Of a DNA stretch of 64,000 nt, positions 35,283-44,377 are shown one piece after another. Each line of letters opens with the position of its first letter. The stretch's first letter is position 1. This DNA comes from Novosphingobium sp. Rr 2-17 (lineage in GTDB: Bacteria; Pseudomonadota; Alphaproteobacteria; Sphingomonadales; Sphingomonadaceae). The notes below the pieces were generated by a model. The model saw only the letters and a list, made by a program, of their open reading frames with translations, was not told the DNA's origin and searched no databases. A program made the position numbers and the translations under genes. The stretch lies in assembly GCF_000272475.1 (NCBI RefSeq), contig NZ_AKFJ01000097.1:1-64000 (forward strand), in the 5' to 3' direction.

Positions 35283-37679
35283 GTGACGTCACCCAAATCG
35301 TTTGCCCTCGCCCGTGTTTCCGGGATCGCTCTTGCTTTGTTGGGCGCCGGCATCGCCGCGCCGGCGGCATACGCCCAAACGGCGGGATCAGCTGTCGATG
35401 GCTCACAGCCTGCCAGTTTCGCGGGGAAAATCGGTCCCAGCCGGGACGAGTCCACGCCGGCATGGCCCGCGCAGCCGACCGCGCCCAAGGGCGCACCCAA
35501 TGTGCTGATTGTTCTGCTCGACGATGCCGGCTTTGCCGCAACGTCCGCGTTCGGGGGCGCTTCGCGCACGCCCAACATCGAGCGTTATGCCGCCGAAGGT
35601 CTGCGCTACAATCGCTTCAACACGACGGCGATTTGCTCGCCCACTCGCGCAGCGCTGCTGACGGGGCGCAACCAACACCAAGTCGGTTTCGGCAACCTGC
35701 AAGACGTCGCCGCAGGCTTTCCGGGGTACAACACGATCTGGAACCCGCAAACCGCGAGCATCGCGCGGGTGCTCCAGTTGAACGGCTATTCCACGGCAGC
35801 GTTCGGCAAATGGCACAACACGCCTAAGTGGGAAATTTCCGCTGCCGGCCCCTTCAACCACTGGCCCACTGGATTGGGCTTCGATCATTTTTACGGCTTC
35901 ATGGCCGGGGATGACAACCAGTGGGAGCCGCACCTCTACAACGACACCACGCAGATCGCCAATCCGGGCACGCCCGAAACCGGCTATCACTTGACCACCG
36001 ATCTTGTGAACAAGGCTGTCGGATGGGTCGATGATCATGATGCGGTCGCTCCAGGCAAGCCCTATTTCCTCTACTTGGCCACGGGCGCCGTGCATATGCC
36101 GCACCACGTCGCCCAGGAGTGGATCGACAAGAACAAGGGCCGCTTCGACGAGGGCTGGGACAAATACCGCGAACTCGCCTTCGCCCGTCAGAAAAAGCTG
36201 GGTGTGGTGCCAGCGGATGCCAAGCTGACCCCGCGACCCGCCGGTCTTCCCGCTTGGGACAGTTTGAAGCCTGAGGAAAAGCAGCTTTACGCGCATGAAA
36301 TGGAGGTATTCTCCGCTTACCTCGAGCAGACCGATTTCGAAGTCGGTCGCCTGATCGACACCTTGCGCAAGCGTCCAGGCGGCGACAACCTGCTCGTGTT
36401 CTATATCCTGGGCGACAACGGCGGCAGTGCCGAGGGCGACCTGGAAGGCTCGATCTCCAACGAAGCCGCCAATCTCGTCGGCGCACCGCATGACTTTGCC
36501 ACCGTCAATGCCAAGATCGACGCGTTGGGCGGCCCTGAACTGGCCAATCATTACTCGGCAGGATGGGCCTGGGCCACAACCACGCCGTTCCAATGGATGA
36601 AGCAGGTCGCAAGCCACTTTGGTGGCACCCGCAACCCGCTGATCGTTGATTGGCCCGGCCATACCAGCGACTCAAAGAGAGTTCGAGGCCAGTTCGGGCA
36701 CGTCAACGACATCGCACCCACCATCCTGGATGCCGCCGGCATCGCCTTGCCCGCAACGGTGGATGGCGTCCGCCAGATCCCGTTCGAAGGCAAGAGCCTG
36801 GTGCCAACCTTTACCAATGCCGCCGCGCCTGAGACCCACACCGAGCAGTACTTCGAAATCTTCGGCAATCGCGCGATTTACAAGGATGGCTGGGTTGCCG
36901 CTGCCAAGCGCAGCTACAACCCGTGGGAGCTGACATCCGGCTTACTCAAGGTCTACCAGGACGACACCGCCACCGACCGCTGGGAGCTTTACAACGTTGC
37001 CAACGATTTCAGCGAAGCCAGGGATCTTGCTGCCAGCAACCCTGCCAAGCTGGAGGAATTGAAGGCCGAGTTCGCCCGCGAAGGCAAGCGCAATGGCGTA
37101 TTCCCGCTTCTGCCCCTGCCCTTCGGCGCGCCCAGCCAGGTCGATCCCGGCAAGACCGATTTCACCTGGCAGAGCGACGTCACCGGCCTGCCGCTTTCGG
37201 CACTGCCGACGCTCGCAGGGCGGCCCCACAATCTGACCGTGCGGATTGAAGGCAAGGGGAATGCCGCAAATGGTGTGCTTTTGGCGGAAGGCGGCCGCCT
37301 TGGCGGCTTCGTGCTCTATGCGAAAGACGGCAAGCTCTCCTTCGAAAACAACGCCTTCAATCTCAGCCATGAAACGATCGCGGCACCTGACTTGCTACCC
37401 GACGGTCCCGTGACGGTTGGGTACTCGTTCACACCCTCGGGATCGGCAGGCGGTTTCCCTGGATTGGTGGCTAAACTGACGGATGGAGTCGTTCGGCTGC
37501 TGGTCAACGGGCAAGTCGTTGCCCAAGGCAATGTCAGCCGTTTTCCCAGCAGCGCCGGATCGTTCTCGGAAGGCTTCGACATTGGCCAAGACCGGGGATC
37601 GAAAGTCAGCAAGGATCCCATCGCAAGCTCGCCCATCAACCAGCAATTGGGCGAAACCAAGTTGCACGTCGGCGCTTAG
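35283..37679 (+). CDS. periplasmic arylsulfatase
   Basis: A 798-aa formylglycine sulfatase that hydrolyses sulfate esters. The GTG at 35283 is preceded by CGGAG and gives a signal peptide (VTSPKSFALARVSGIALALLGAGIAAPAAYA). Active-site signature AICSPTRAALLTGRNQHQVG with Cys converted to formylglycine, metal ligands in VLIVLLDDAGFAA and YILGDNGGSAEG, and FGKWHNTP. A C-terminal ~170-residue beta domain (RPHNLTVRIEGKGNAANGVLL onward) is seen in large sulfatases of the AslA/AtsA group. Last gene of the operon. A formylglycine-generating enzyme is not seen in this window. Confidence 0.92.
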   Translation: MTSPKSFALARVSGIALALLGAGIAAPAAYAQTAGSAVDGSQPASFAGKIGPSRDESTPAWPAQPTAPKGAPNVLIVLLDDAGFAATSAFGGASRTPNIERYAAEGLRYNRFNTTAICSPTRAALLTGRNQHQVGFGNLQDVAAGFPGYNTIWNPQTASIARVLQLNGYSTAAFGKWHNTPKWEISAAGPFNHWPTGLGFDHFYGFMAGDDNQWEPHLYNDTTQIANPGTPETGYHLTTDLVNKAVGWVDDHDAVAPGKPYFLYLATGAVHMPHHVAQEWIDKNKGRFDEGWDKYRELAFARQKKLGVVPADAKLTPRPAGLPAWDSLKPEEKQLYAHEMEVFSAYLEQTDFEVGRLIDTLRKRPGGDNLLVFYILGDNGGSAEGDLEGSISNEAANLVGAPHDFATVNAKIDALGGPELANHYSAGWAWATTTPFQWMKQVASHFGGTRNPLIVDWPGHTSDSKRVRGQFGHVNDIAPTILDAAGIALPATVDGVRQIPFEGKSLVPTFTNAAAPETHTEQYFEIFGNRAIYKDGWVAAAKRSYNPWELTSGLLKVYQDDTATDRWELYNVANDFSEARDLAASNPAKLEELKAEFAREGKRNGVFPLLPLPFGAPSQVDPGKTDFTWQSDVTGLPLSALPTLAGRPHNLTVRIEGKGNAANGVLLAEGGRLGGFVLYAKDGKLSFENNAFNLSHETIAAPDLLPDGPVTVGYSFTPSGSAGGFPGLVAKLTDGVVRLLVNGQVVAQGNVSRFPSSAGSFSEGFDIGQDRGSKVSKDPIASSPINQQLGETKLHVGA

Positions 37680-37863
37680 GCGCAGACCGATTACATCGGG
37701 GGGCGTGGGCCATCTGCGTTGGGTGGCCCACACTTGTGCGCGGCGAACTATTGCCAGCGATGCAGCCCAAGCTCACGGGCTTGTCGCAGGCCAAGCATGA
37801 TCCGGCCCGCTACCGCGACGAGGACATGGCTGGCCGCTCCCCCCGTTGGTCGGCTTTCTACAA

Positions 37864-38390
37864 TCAGGCTCTAGGAACAATCTGCGGAATTGCGAAAATT
37901 TCCACGGGTGGCGGCGTGCCTTCGTATCGTTTAGCTTCAACCAGGCACGTTTGGGCCACGCAACCTTGCGACAAACCGGAGGCGCCGCGATCCAGCGTCA
38001 GGACGTTGGGATTGCCGTGCCGCTCGAGGTCCAGACCCGTGGCGGCTGCCGGGGCCGGATCGAACCAGGCCCCGGTCGCCAATCTCGCCACCCCGCGCAT
38101 GATCGCCTCGCTCAAGATCGCGCCTGCAAGGCAGCGGCCGCGATCGTTGAACAATTCGACCACGTCGCCATCGCCGATCCCGCGCACGGCGGCATCGGCG
38201 GGGTTCAGATAGACCGGCTCGCGCCCAGGCTGTAGCTGTCCACACTGCGAGTATAGCCACCCACCTGGTTGTAGAAGCGGTGCAACTGGCTTCGCGCATG
38301 GTGAAAGCGCCCCGCGCTCGATCAACCGTAGGAGCCGCCGAAGAACATCGTGGTCTCGGCACGCGACCGGCTGACGGTGCGCTTTCGCAG
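37864..38390 (-). pseudogene. internally deleted BisC/TorA-type molybdoenzyme
   Basis: Reading the minus strand gives an N-terminal segment TTMFFGGSYG, a TGA in place of the usual Trp, then SSAGRFHHARSQLHRF, YNQVGGYTRSVDSYSLGA. It then jumps directly, near 38222, with a frame change, to the C-terminal dinucleotide-binding domain REPVYLNPADAAVRGIGDGD, IMRGVARLATGAWFDP. The several hundred residues between are gone. The family reduces S-oxides and N-oxides (biotin sulfoxide, TMAO, DMSO). It is a dead gene inside the sulfur island. Confidence 0.8.
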
Positions 38391-38404
38391 CGAGCCGATA
38401 TCGA

Positions 38405-40954
38405 TTAGAACTTCAGCCCGATCCGCGTGTAATAGAAGCCGCCACTCAGGCCAAAGGGCGCAAAGTTGCCGTACTGCCCCGAGCCGTCGTAAGCCACGAT
38501 GCCGTTCTTGTCTGGATAGGTGTCGAACAGGTTGTTGGCGCCCACGGCCACATCGAGGTTGTCGGTCAATTGATAGCCGACCTCGGTATCGGCGATCCAC
38601 TTGGCGCCGAACGTCCGGTCGGATGCCGCGACGTTGCTGGACTCGGTGTATCGGCCATAGCGGGTCGCACGCACAAGCGTCTTAATGCGGCCAGACGACC
38701 AATTGCTCGTCAGCACCACCTTACTGCGCGGTGTCGCCGCGACGAGATCGCGACGCGCCTGGCGACCGAACAAGGTGACGTTGAGGCTGCTCAGTTCTGA
38801 AGGGTTATCCATCACTCGCAGGATCTTGGTCTTGTTGTAGCTATAGGCCGCGCTCAAGCGCAAGGTGCCTAGCGAGGCGGTGTCGAGCGTGTATTCGCCC
38901 ACCGCGTCGATGCCTCGAGTGCGGGTATCGATAGCGTTGGTGAAGAACTGCGCACTATCCACCCCGGTAACGCCATTGGCCCGCAGGATCGCTGCGACGG
39001 CCGAGCCGCCGTTGGAGGAAGTGCCCAGGAACTCGGTCTTCACGATCCGGTCGTCGATACGGATCTGGTAGGCGTCGACGGTCAGCCGCAGCGGGCCGCT
39101 TTCGTACGTGATCCCAGCGGTGAAGTTGAGCGACTTTTCCGGCTTGAGCGGCTTGGCGCCCAGCGCCTGCGCGGCGGCGCTATTGACCGGCAGGAACTTC
39201 GAGGTCGTCAGCACACGCGTGTCGCCGATCACGGTTACGGTGTTCTGGGTGGTCGAAAAGCCGGTCTGCGCCAGTGACGGCGCGCGAAAGCCGGTGTTGA
39301 CGCCGCCCCGCAGCGCCAGGCCCGGCGCCAGTTCGATCCGGCTAGACACCTTGGCGCTGAACGTGTCGCCCGCGCTGTCGGTATAGTGCTCGTAGCGACC
39401 TGCGAGGCCCACGAACCAACCCTTGGTGACGTCGGTCGAAAGGTCGAGGTAGGCGGCAAGGTTGCTACGGCTCAGGCTGGTCGCGTCCGCGGGCGACGTG
39501 CCGGTGAACGAGACCAGACCAGGCGACGGCGAGCGGCCACCATAGAGTTGGCCGAACGGCGTATCGTCGATCGGGATCACATAGCCGCCATCGCGGTAGC
39601 TATCGGGTTCTCCCGCGATGTTCTGGAAGCGCTCCCAGCGGTGCTCGACACCCACGGCCACATTGAGTGGCTTGGCGAACCCGAGTTCATACCCGTGGCT
39701 GACGTCGAGGTTGTTCACCCACAAATCCTGCTTCTGGCGGCCCATGTAAAAGCTGGTCGGGCTGGTTGGCCCCAGGGACGGGTTGAGGGTGTTCTCCGCG
39801 CCCAGTTCGACGCTGTCCTTGCCATAGGTGGAGGAGAGATCGAGATCCCAGTCCGACAATTGCGAACGAATGCCGAGCGCAGCCTGGTAGTCCCACTCCT
39901 TGATGCGGCGATAGGCCTGGAAGCCGCCAGGATAGATCTGCGGCAGAACCGAGGAGCCTTGGGTATTGGCCTGCCCGCCATATCCCGTTGCAGCCGCAAT
40001 CGATGCGCCGCGCGCGTCCTTGATGTCGCGGTAGCTCAAAGTCGAGAACGAATAGAGCGTGGTGTCGTCGTTCAGCGGCAGTTCGGCGTTATAGCTGGTG
40101 TTGACGATCTTATCGCGATTGGAACGGCCATAGCCCCCGGCGATGAGGTGGTTGGCGCTCTCCTCGCGCGGGTCCGGTTGGCCGTTCACAAGCGGGTAGA
40201 TGTACGGGACCGGCTGCGCCGAGGACTTGGCGCGGTCATGATACTTGGCCTCCAGTGCAAAGCGCACGAAGCCGCCATCTCCGCCCAGACGGGTGCCGTA
40301 GGAGGCGGATACCTGCGCCAGTTCGCCCCCCTTCGAATAAAGCTGCCCGCCGGTCAGCGACAAGTCACCGCCGCTGGGCGTATCATCCAGGATGATGTTG
40401 ATGACGCCCGAGATCGCATCCGACCCGTACTGCGCGGCGGCGCCATCGCGCAGGACTTCGATGCGGCCCACCCCGCTGGTCGGGATCAAATCAATATCGA
40501 CCGGCGTCGAACCGCCGGAAATGCGCGAAAGGTTGTTGATGAGCGAGGTCGTGTGCCGGCGTTTGCCGTTGACGAGGACGAGCACATAGTCGCCCGAAAG
40601 GCCCCGGATGGAGATCGGCCGCACGCTGGCGGACGTCCCGCCACCGCCGAGCGCCGGCATCGTCAGCGAGGGAATGATGTTGCCGAGGATTTCCTTGAGG
40701 CCCGTGCGGCCGGTGGATTTCAATTCGGCGGCGCCGATGACATCGACCGGAACCGGGCTGTCCGCCACCGAACGCTGGGTTTGCCCGCGGGCACCAGTGA
40801 CGATGATCGCACCGCCGTCCTCTTCGGGTGTCGAAGCGTCGGTCTCGGGTGCCGACGCCGCGGCTGCTGTTGCCGTTTCATCGGCATAAGCGGCAGAGCT
40901 GCACGCAATAGCGGACACGCTCGCGGCAACCGCGAGCGACTTCAATATCTTCAT
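38405..40954 (-). CDS. TonB-dependent outer-membrane receptor
   Basis: An 849-aa receptor with signal peptide (MKILKSLAVAASVSAIACSSAAYA), TonB box/plug (GAIIVTGARGQTQRSVADSPVPVDVI; PISIRGLSGDYVLVLVNGKRRH; GRIEVLRDGAAAQYGSDAISGVINIIL) and a barrel ending in YYTRIGLKF. Last gene on the strand after the ssu-type operon (138-base gap from the binding-protein gene). Predicted importer of an organosulfur compound. Confidence 0.92.
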   Translation of the reverse strand: MKILKSLAVAASVSAIACSSAAYADETATAAAASAPETDASTPEEDGGAIIVTGARGQTQRSVADSPVPVDVIGAAELKSTGRTGLKEILGNIIPSLTMPALGGGGTSASVRPISIRGLSGDYVLVLVNGKRRHTTSLINNLSRISGGSTPVDIDLIPTSGVGRIEVLRDGAAAQYGSDAISGVINIILDDTPSGGDLSLTGGQLYSKGGELAQVSASYGTRLGGDGGFVRFALEAKYHDRAKSSAQPVPYIYPLVNGQPDPREESANHLIAGGYGRSNRDKIVNTSYNAELPLNDDTTLYSFSTLSYRDIKDARGASIAAATGYGGQANTQGSSVLPQIYPGGFQAYRRIKEWDYQAALGIRSQLSDWDLDLSSTYGKDSVELGAENTLNPSLGPTSPTSFYMGRQKQDLWVNNLDVSHGYELGFAKPLNVAVGVEHRWERFQNIAGEPDSYRDGGYVIPIDDTPFGQLYGGRSPSPGLVSFTGTSPADATSLSRSNLAAYLDLSTDVTKGWFVGLAGRYEHYTDSAGDTFSAKVSSRIELAPGLALRGGVNTGFRAPSLAQTGFSTTQNTVTVIGDTRVLTTSKFLPVNSAAAQALGAKPLKPEKSLNFTAGITYESGPLRLTVDAYQIRIDDRIVKTEFLGTSSNGGSAVAAILRANGVTGVDSAQFFTNAIDTRTRGIDAVGEYTLDTASLGTLRLSAAYSYNKTKILRVMDNPSELSSLNVTLFGRQARRDLVAATPRSKVVLTSNWSSGRIKTLVRATRYGRYTESSNVAASDRTFGAKWIADTEVGYQLTDNLDVAVGANNLFDTYPDKNGIVAYDGSGQYGNFAPFGLSGGFYYTRIGLKF

Positions 40955-41092
40955 GGAAACGCACCCCTGGAACTATTCTCGTCCCAAGTTTCATGGCATG
41001 TCTACCAAATTAGTAGAAATTGATATTCCTGTGCGATGCTTAAGTTTTACTTCAGGCTCGCGCGGCTTCGCAAATGCGCCATCACGCTTGCA

Positions 41093-42043
41093 TTAGGCAC
41101 TCAATACAAAGGCGTCTTTGAGGGGCCGATCGGATTTAACCTCGCCGAACTGGCGGAAGGTATCCAGCACCACTTGCTGCTGGTCGATGAGCTGCTGGTT
41201 GATCGGTGCCCGCAAACGGCTGTTGGTGACCACGGTCTCCTTGGCGATCGGCAGCGGCAGGCCGGTTTCCTGCGAGAGCACTTTGGCATAGGCATCGAGA
41301 TGCTCGCTCGCCCATGTCAGGGCTTTGGCCTCACGCTGGAGGAAATCGGTCAGCAGCGGCTGCTTGTCCTTGATCGCACCGTCATAGGCGATGTCGAACC
41401 CGACGCCTTGGGCAAGGCCCCTGCCCTCGATGGCGATGCGGTCGCCATCCGCCTGGGCCGTGGCGACATAAGGCTGCCAGGTCGACCAGCCATCGACGGC
41501 GCCGGCCTGCAACGCTGCCCGCGAATCGCTGGGCGAGAGAAACACCGCCGTCACGTCCTTGAGACCGAGCCCGGCGGAAAGCAGCGCCCGCAACAGCAGA
41601 TAGTGGCCAACGCTGCCACGGGTGGTGGCGATCCGCTTGCCTTTGAGACCCTTGGCGTCGCGAATGGAAGAAGCGGCAGGCACGATCAGCGCGATCGCAC
41701 CAGGTTTGCGCTGATCGGCGACTTGGGCGCCGATCGCCTTGATCGGGCTGCCGGCCTGGTAGGCGAACTGAAACGGCGCGTCCCCCACAAGTCCCAGATC
41801 GACCGCGCCGCTGCCCAAGGCTTCGAGCAAGTTCTGTGCAGCGGGAAATTCGGACCACTCGACCTTGTACGATATTCCATCAAGCGCACCCGATGCGAGC
41901 ATCAGCGACTTGGTGCCGCCCTTCTGGCTGCCGACGCGCAACAGTCCGTCATTCGCGCCAGTGCCCCGACCGCATGCGGCTAGGGCACTTGTCACAACCA
42001 GAGTAGAACCAAGTTTTGCAAGCAGGTTACGCCGGTCGAGCAT
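41093..42043 (-). CDS. ssuA: sulfonate-type ABC transporter binding lipoprotein (SsuA family)
   Basis: A 316-aa periplasmic binding protein. The N-terminus has twin arginines and a lipobox (LDRRNLLAKLGSTLVVTSALAAC). NMT1/SsuA-like core: GLLRVGSQKGGTKSLMLASG, LEALGSGAVDLGLVGDAPFQFAYQAGSPIKAIG, GKRIATTRGSVGHYLLLRALLSAGL. It starts 3 bases after the stop of a TauD gene, so the two are coupled. The only permease/ATPase pair in the window (47384-49037) is at the head of the same gene group. Confidence 0.9.
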   Translation of the reverse strand: MLDRRNLLAKLGSTLVVTSALAACGRGTGANDGLLRVGSQKGGTKSLMLASGALDGISYKVEWSEFPAAQNLLEALGSGAVDLGLVGDAPFQFAYQAGSPIKAIGAQVADQRKPGAIALIVPAASSIRDAKGLKGKRIATTRGSVGHYLLLRALLSAGLGLKDVTAVFLSPSDSRAALQAGAVDGWSTWQPYVATAQADGDRIAIEGRGLAQGVGFDIAYDGAIKDKQPLLTDFLQREAKALTWASEHLDAYAKVLSQETGLPLPIAKETVVTNSRLRAPINQQLIDQQQVVLDTFRQFGEVKSDRPLKDAFVLSA

Positions 42044-42046
42044 CGA

Positions 42047-42907
42047 TTAAAGGTCCGTCCACAAGGGTTCGTCGGAGATCAGAATACGGTGCAGTTCACG
42101 CGGGAAATCGCCGTAGTTGCGCACCGCATAATGCACGGCAGCGCGGTTGTCCCAGAACGCCACCGTGCCCGGTCGCCATGAAAAGCGCGCCTGCACGTCG
42201 GGCCGCTTGTACTGGCGCAGGACCTCGTCGAGCAACTCGCGGCTTTCGGAAAGTTCGATCCCCAGGATCTGCGGCTGCTGCTGGAAGTTGACCCACAGAA
42301 TCTTCTGCCCGGTTTCACGATGGGTACGCACCACCTTGTGCGAGACGATCGGGTATTCGTGCCCTGCCAGTTCCAGCGAATCTGAAAAGTTATGGGTGAC
42401 GTACTTGCCATCCAGGCGCTCCTTCAGGTCATCCGACAGCGTCTCGTACGCCAGGTTTGCATCGACCCAGATGGTATCGCCGCCGACTTCGGGCAAATGC
42501 ACGTCACGCAGCACCGCACCCCAGGTCGGCACCAGACGCCAACTGGTATCGGTGTGATAGGCATCCCCGGCCTTCAGCTTGCGACCCAGCTTCTTTTCGA
42601 ATTCGCGGTCGTACTTGGCAGCGATGGCATGGACCGCCTCATTAGCCGCATCGTGGCGGGTGGTCGGGTGGGTGTAGAGCGGGCCGAAGTTTCCGGCGAA
42701 CGCAGCCTGGCTCGCATCGTCGAGCGACTGGTCGCGGAAGAACACGACCTTGTACGTCAGGACGGCGGCGCGGATCTCGTTACGAAGGTCGTCGGTCAGC
42801 GGTTTGGACAAATCGACGCCTTCAATCTCGGCGCCGATGGTGGGCTGAACGGGCCGGATCGCGAGGCCGGCGGCGGACTGGGCGATCGTGGTTTGCGACG
42901 TTGCCAT
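42047..42907 (-). CDS. tauD: TauD/TfdA-family dioxygenase, third copy
   Basis: A 286-aa 2-oxoglutarate-dependent dioxygenase, start MATSQTTIAQSA at 42907. Iron site: GDAYHTDTSWRLVPTWG (His, Asp) and NRAAVHYAVRNYG (His), with RELHRILISD carrying the 2-oxoglutarate Arg. Length and pattern fit taurine/alkylsulfonate or alkylsulfate dioxygenases. It lies between a C-S-cleaving-type monooxygenase and an SsuA-like binding protein, which strongly suggests a sulfur-acquisition role. Confidence 0.91.
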   Translation of the reverse strand: MATSQTTIAQSAAGLAIRPVQPTIGAEIEGVDLSKPLTDDLRNEIRAAVLTYKVVFFRDQSLDDASQAAFAGNFGPLYTHPTTRHDAANEAVHAIAAKYDREFEKKLGRKLKAGDAYHTDTSWRLVPTWGAVLRDVHLPEVGGDTIWVDANLAYETLSDDLKERLDGKYVTHNFSDSLELAGHEYPIVSHKVVRTHRETGQKILWVNFQQQPQILGIELSESRELLDEVLRQYKRPDVQARFSWRPGTVAFWDNRAAVHYAVRNYGDFPRELHRILISDEPLWTDL

Positions 42908-42932
42908 GGTGTGTTTATCCCCTCTCAATCGC

Positions 42933-44267
42933 TCAAGCGGCGGCGCGGGCCGAGCGTGCGGCGGTGTTGCGGTTCACCGGCACGTCGAGGCCCAGGTTTT
43001 CGCGGAAGGTCGTACCGGCGTAGTCCTGCTTGTAGATCCCGCGTTGCTGCAGGATCGGGACGACGTGATCGACAAAGACCTCAAGCTGACCCGGCAGGGA
43101 TTCGAACACGTTGAACCCGTCCGATCCGCGCTGTTCCAGCCACAGTTGGAAGCGGTCCGCGATATGCTCGGGCGTACCGACGAACTCGCCCTTGGGGGTG
43201 GCCACCCGCAGCGCGATCTCGCCCAGCGTCAGGCCTTGCTTGGCATAGCCCAGCACGCGCTCGGATGCGCTCTGGTTGCTCTTGCGCCCTTCCTCGGCAA
43301 CGTGATCCGGGAAGGCGCCATGGGGATCATAGACGCTGAAATTGTGATCGTTGAACGCACGGCCCAGGGCGCGCAACGCGTTCTCGAGGCTGACGAGACC
43401 AGCAAGCTCTGTGTGGAGCCGGTCGGCTTCCTCCTCGGTCGAGCCGACCACGGGCCGAGCACCGGGCAGGATGAACAACTTTTCGGGATCGCGCCCGAAG
43501 CCGCGAGCGCGCGCCTTGAGGTCGGCATAGAATGCTTGGCCTTCGGCCAAGTCCTCCTGGTGGGTGAAGATCGCCTCGGCATGGCGCGCGGCGAACGTGC
43601 GACCGTCCTCGGACGAACCGGCCTGGAAGATCACCGGCTGCCCCTGCGGCGAGCGCGAGATGTTGAGCGGGCCTTTGACCGACAGGAACTCGCCCTTGTG
43701 GTTCAACTCGTGCAGCTTGTCGGGATCGAGGAACTGGCCACTGGCCTTGTCGCGCACCAGCGCATCGTCTTCCCAGCTATCCCACAGCCCCTTGACGACA
43801 TCGAGGTATTCGTCGGCCAGGCGATAGCGCTCGGCATGGCCAAGATGCTCGGACTTGCCGTAGTTGGCGGCGCTGCCCGCCAACCACGAGGTTACCACGT
43901 TCCACCCAGCGCGGCCGCCGCTCAAATGGTCGAGCGAGGCGAATTGGCGTGCGAGATTGAACGCCTCGGTATAGCTGACCGTCGCCGTACCGACGAGGCC
44001 AATGTGCTGGGTGACGGCGGCCAGGGCCGACAGGATCGTCAGCGGCTCGAAGCGATTGAGATAGTGCGGCGAGGAACGCGCGTTGATCGAAACGCTGTCC
44101 GCCACAAACAAATAGTCGAACTTGCCGCGCTCCGCCGCTTGCGCCTGGCGAACGTAGAACGGCAGGCTGGTGCTGGCATCGACCTGCGCGTTCGGGTGGC
44201 GCCAGTCGTCCCAACCGGGACCGACACCATGAAGAATGAAACCAAGCTTTAGTTGCCTATCGGCCAT
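42933..44267 (-). CDS. FMN-dependent luciferase-like monooxygenase (NtaA/DmoA type)
   Basis: A 444-aa member of the NtaA/SnaA/DszA group: MADRQLKLGFILHGVGPGWDDWRHP, KFDYLFVADSVSINA, NLARQFASLDHLSGGRAGWNVVTS, GPLNISRSPQGQPVIFQAGSSEDGRTFAA, GTPEHIADRFQLWLEQRGSDGFNVF. Closest in layout to the enzyme at 58621-59973. Needs a flavin reductase, not seen here. Gap of 25 bases to the downstream dioxygenase. Confidence 0.9.
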   Translation of the reverse strand: MADRQLKLGFILHGVGPGWDDWRHPNAQVDASTSLPFYVRQAQAAERGKFDYLFVADSVSINARSSPHYLNRFEPLTILSALAAVTQHIGLVGTATVSYTEAFNLARQFASLDHLSGGRAGWNVVTSWLAGSAANYGKSEHLGHAERYRLADEYLDVVKGLWDSWEDDALVRDKASGQFLDPDKLHELNHKGEFLSVKGPLNISRSPQGQPVIFQAGSSEDGRTFAARHAEAIFTHQEDLAEGQAFYADLKARARGFGRDPEKLFILPGARPVVGSTEEEADRLHTELAGLVSLENALRALGRAFNDHNFSVYDPHGAFPDHVAEEGRKSNQSASERVLGYAKQGLTLGEIALRVATPKGEFVGTPEHIADRFQLWLEQRGSDGFNVFESLPGQLEVFVDHVVPILQQRGIYKQDYAGTTFRENLGLDVPVNRNTAARSARAAA

Positions 44268-44377
44268 CTGACTTACTCCTGATTACTGGAGACAGTCTAT
44301 GCCTCAAAGCGAAAGGCAACCAACGCGAAGGACTGATACCCAGGTGAGTTCTGTCAAAGCGTTGGTTGCATTTACTT

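Noticed and set aside
42888..44252. Long open frame on the plus strand opposite the monooxygenase gene (similar cases at 39386-41023, 28597-29424, 32595-34265, 45724-46779, 56146-57933)
   Set aside because: Antisense to clearly recognised genes, with composition typical of high-GC shadow frames (rich in Arg, Gly, Ala, Val and His) and no family motifs.
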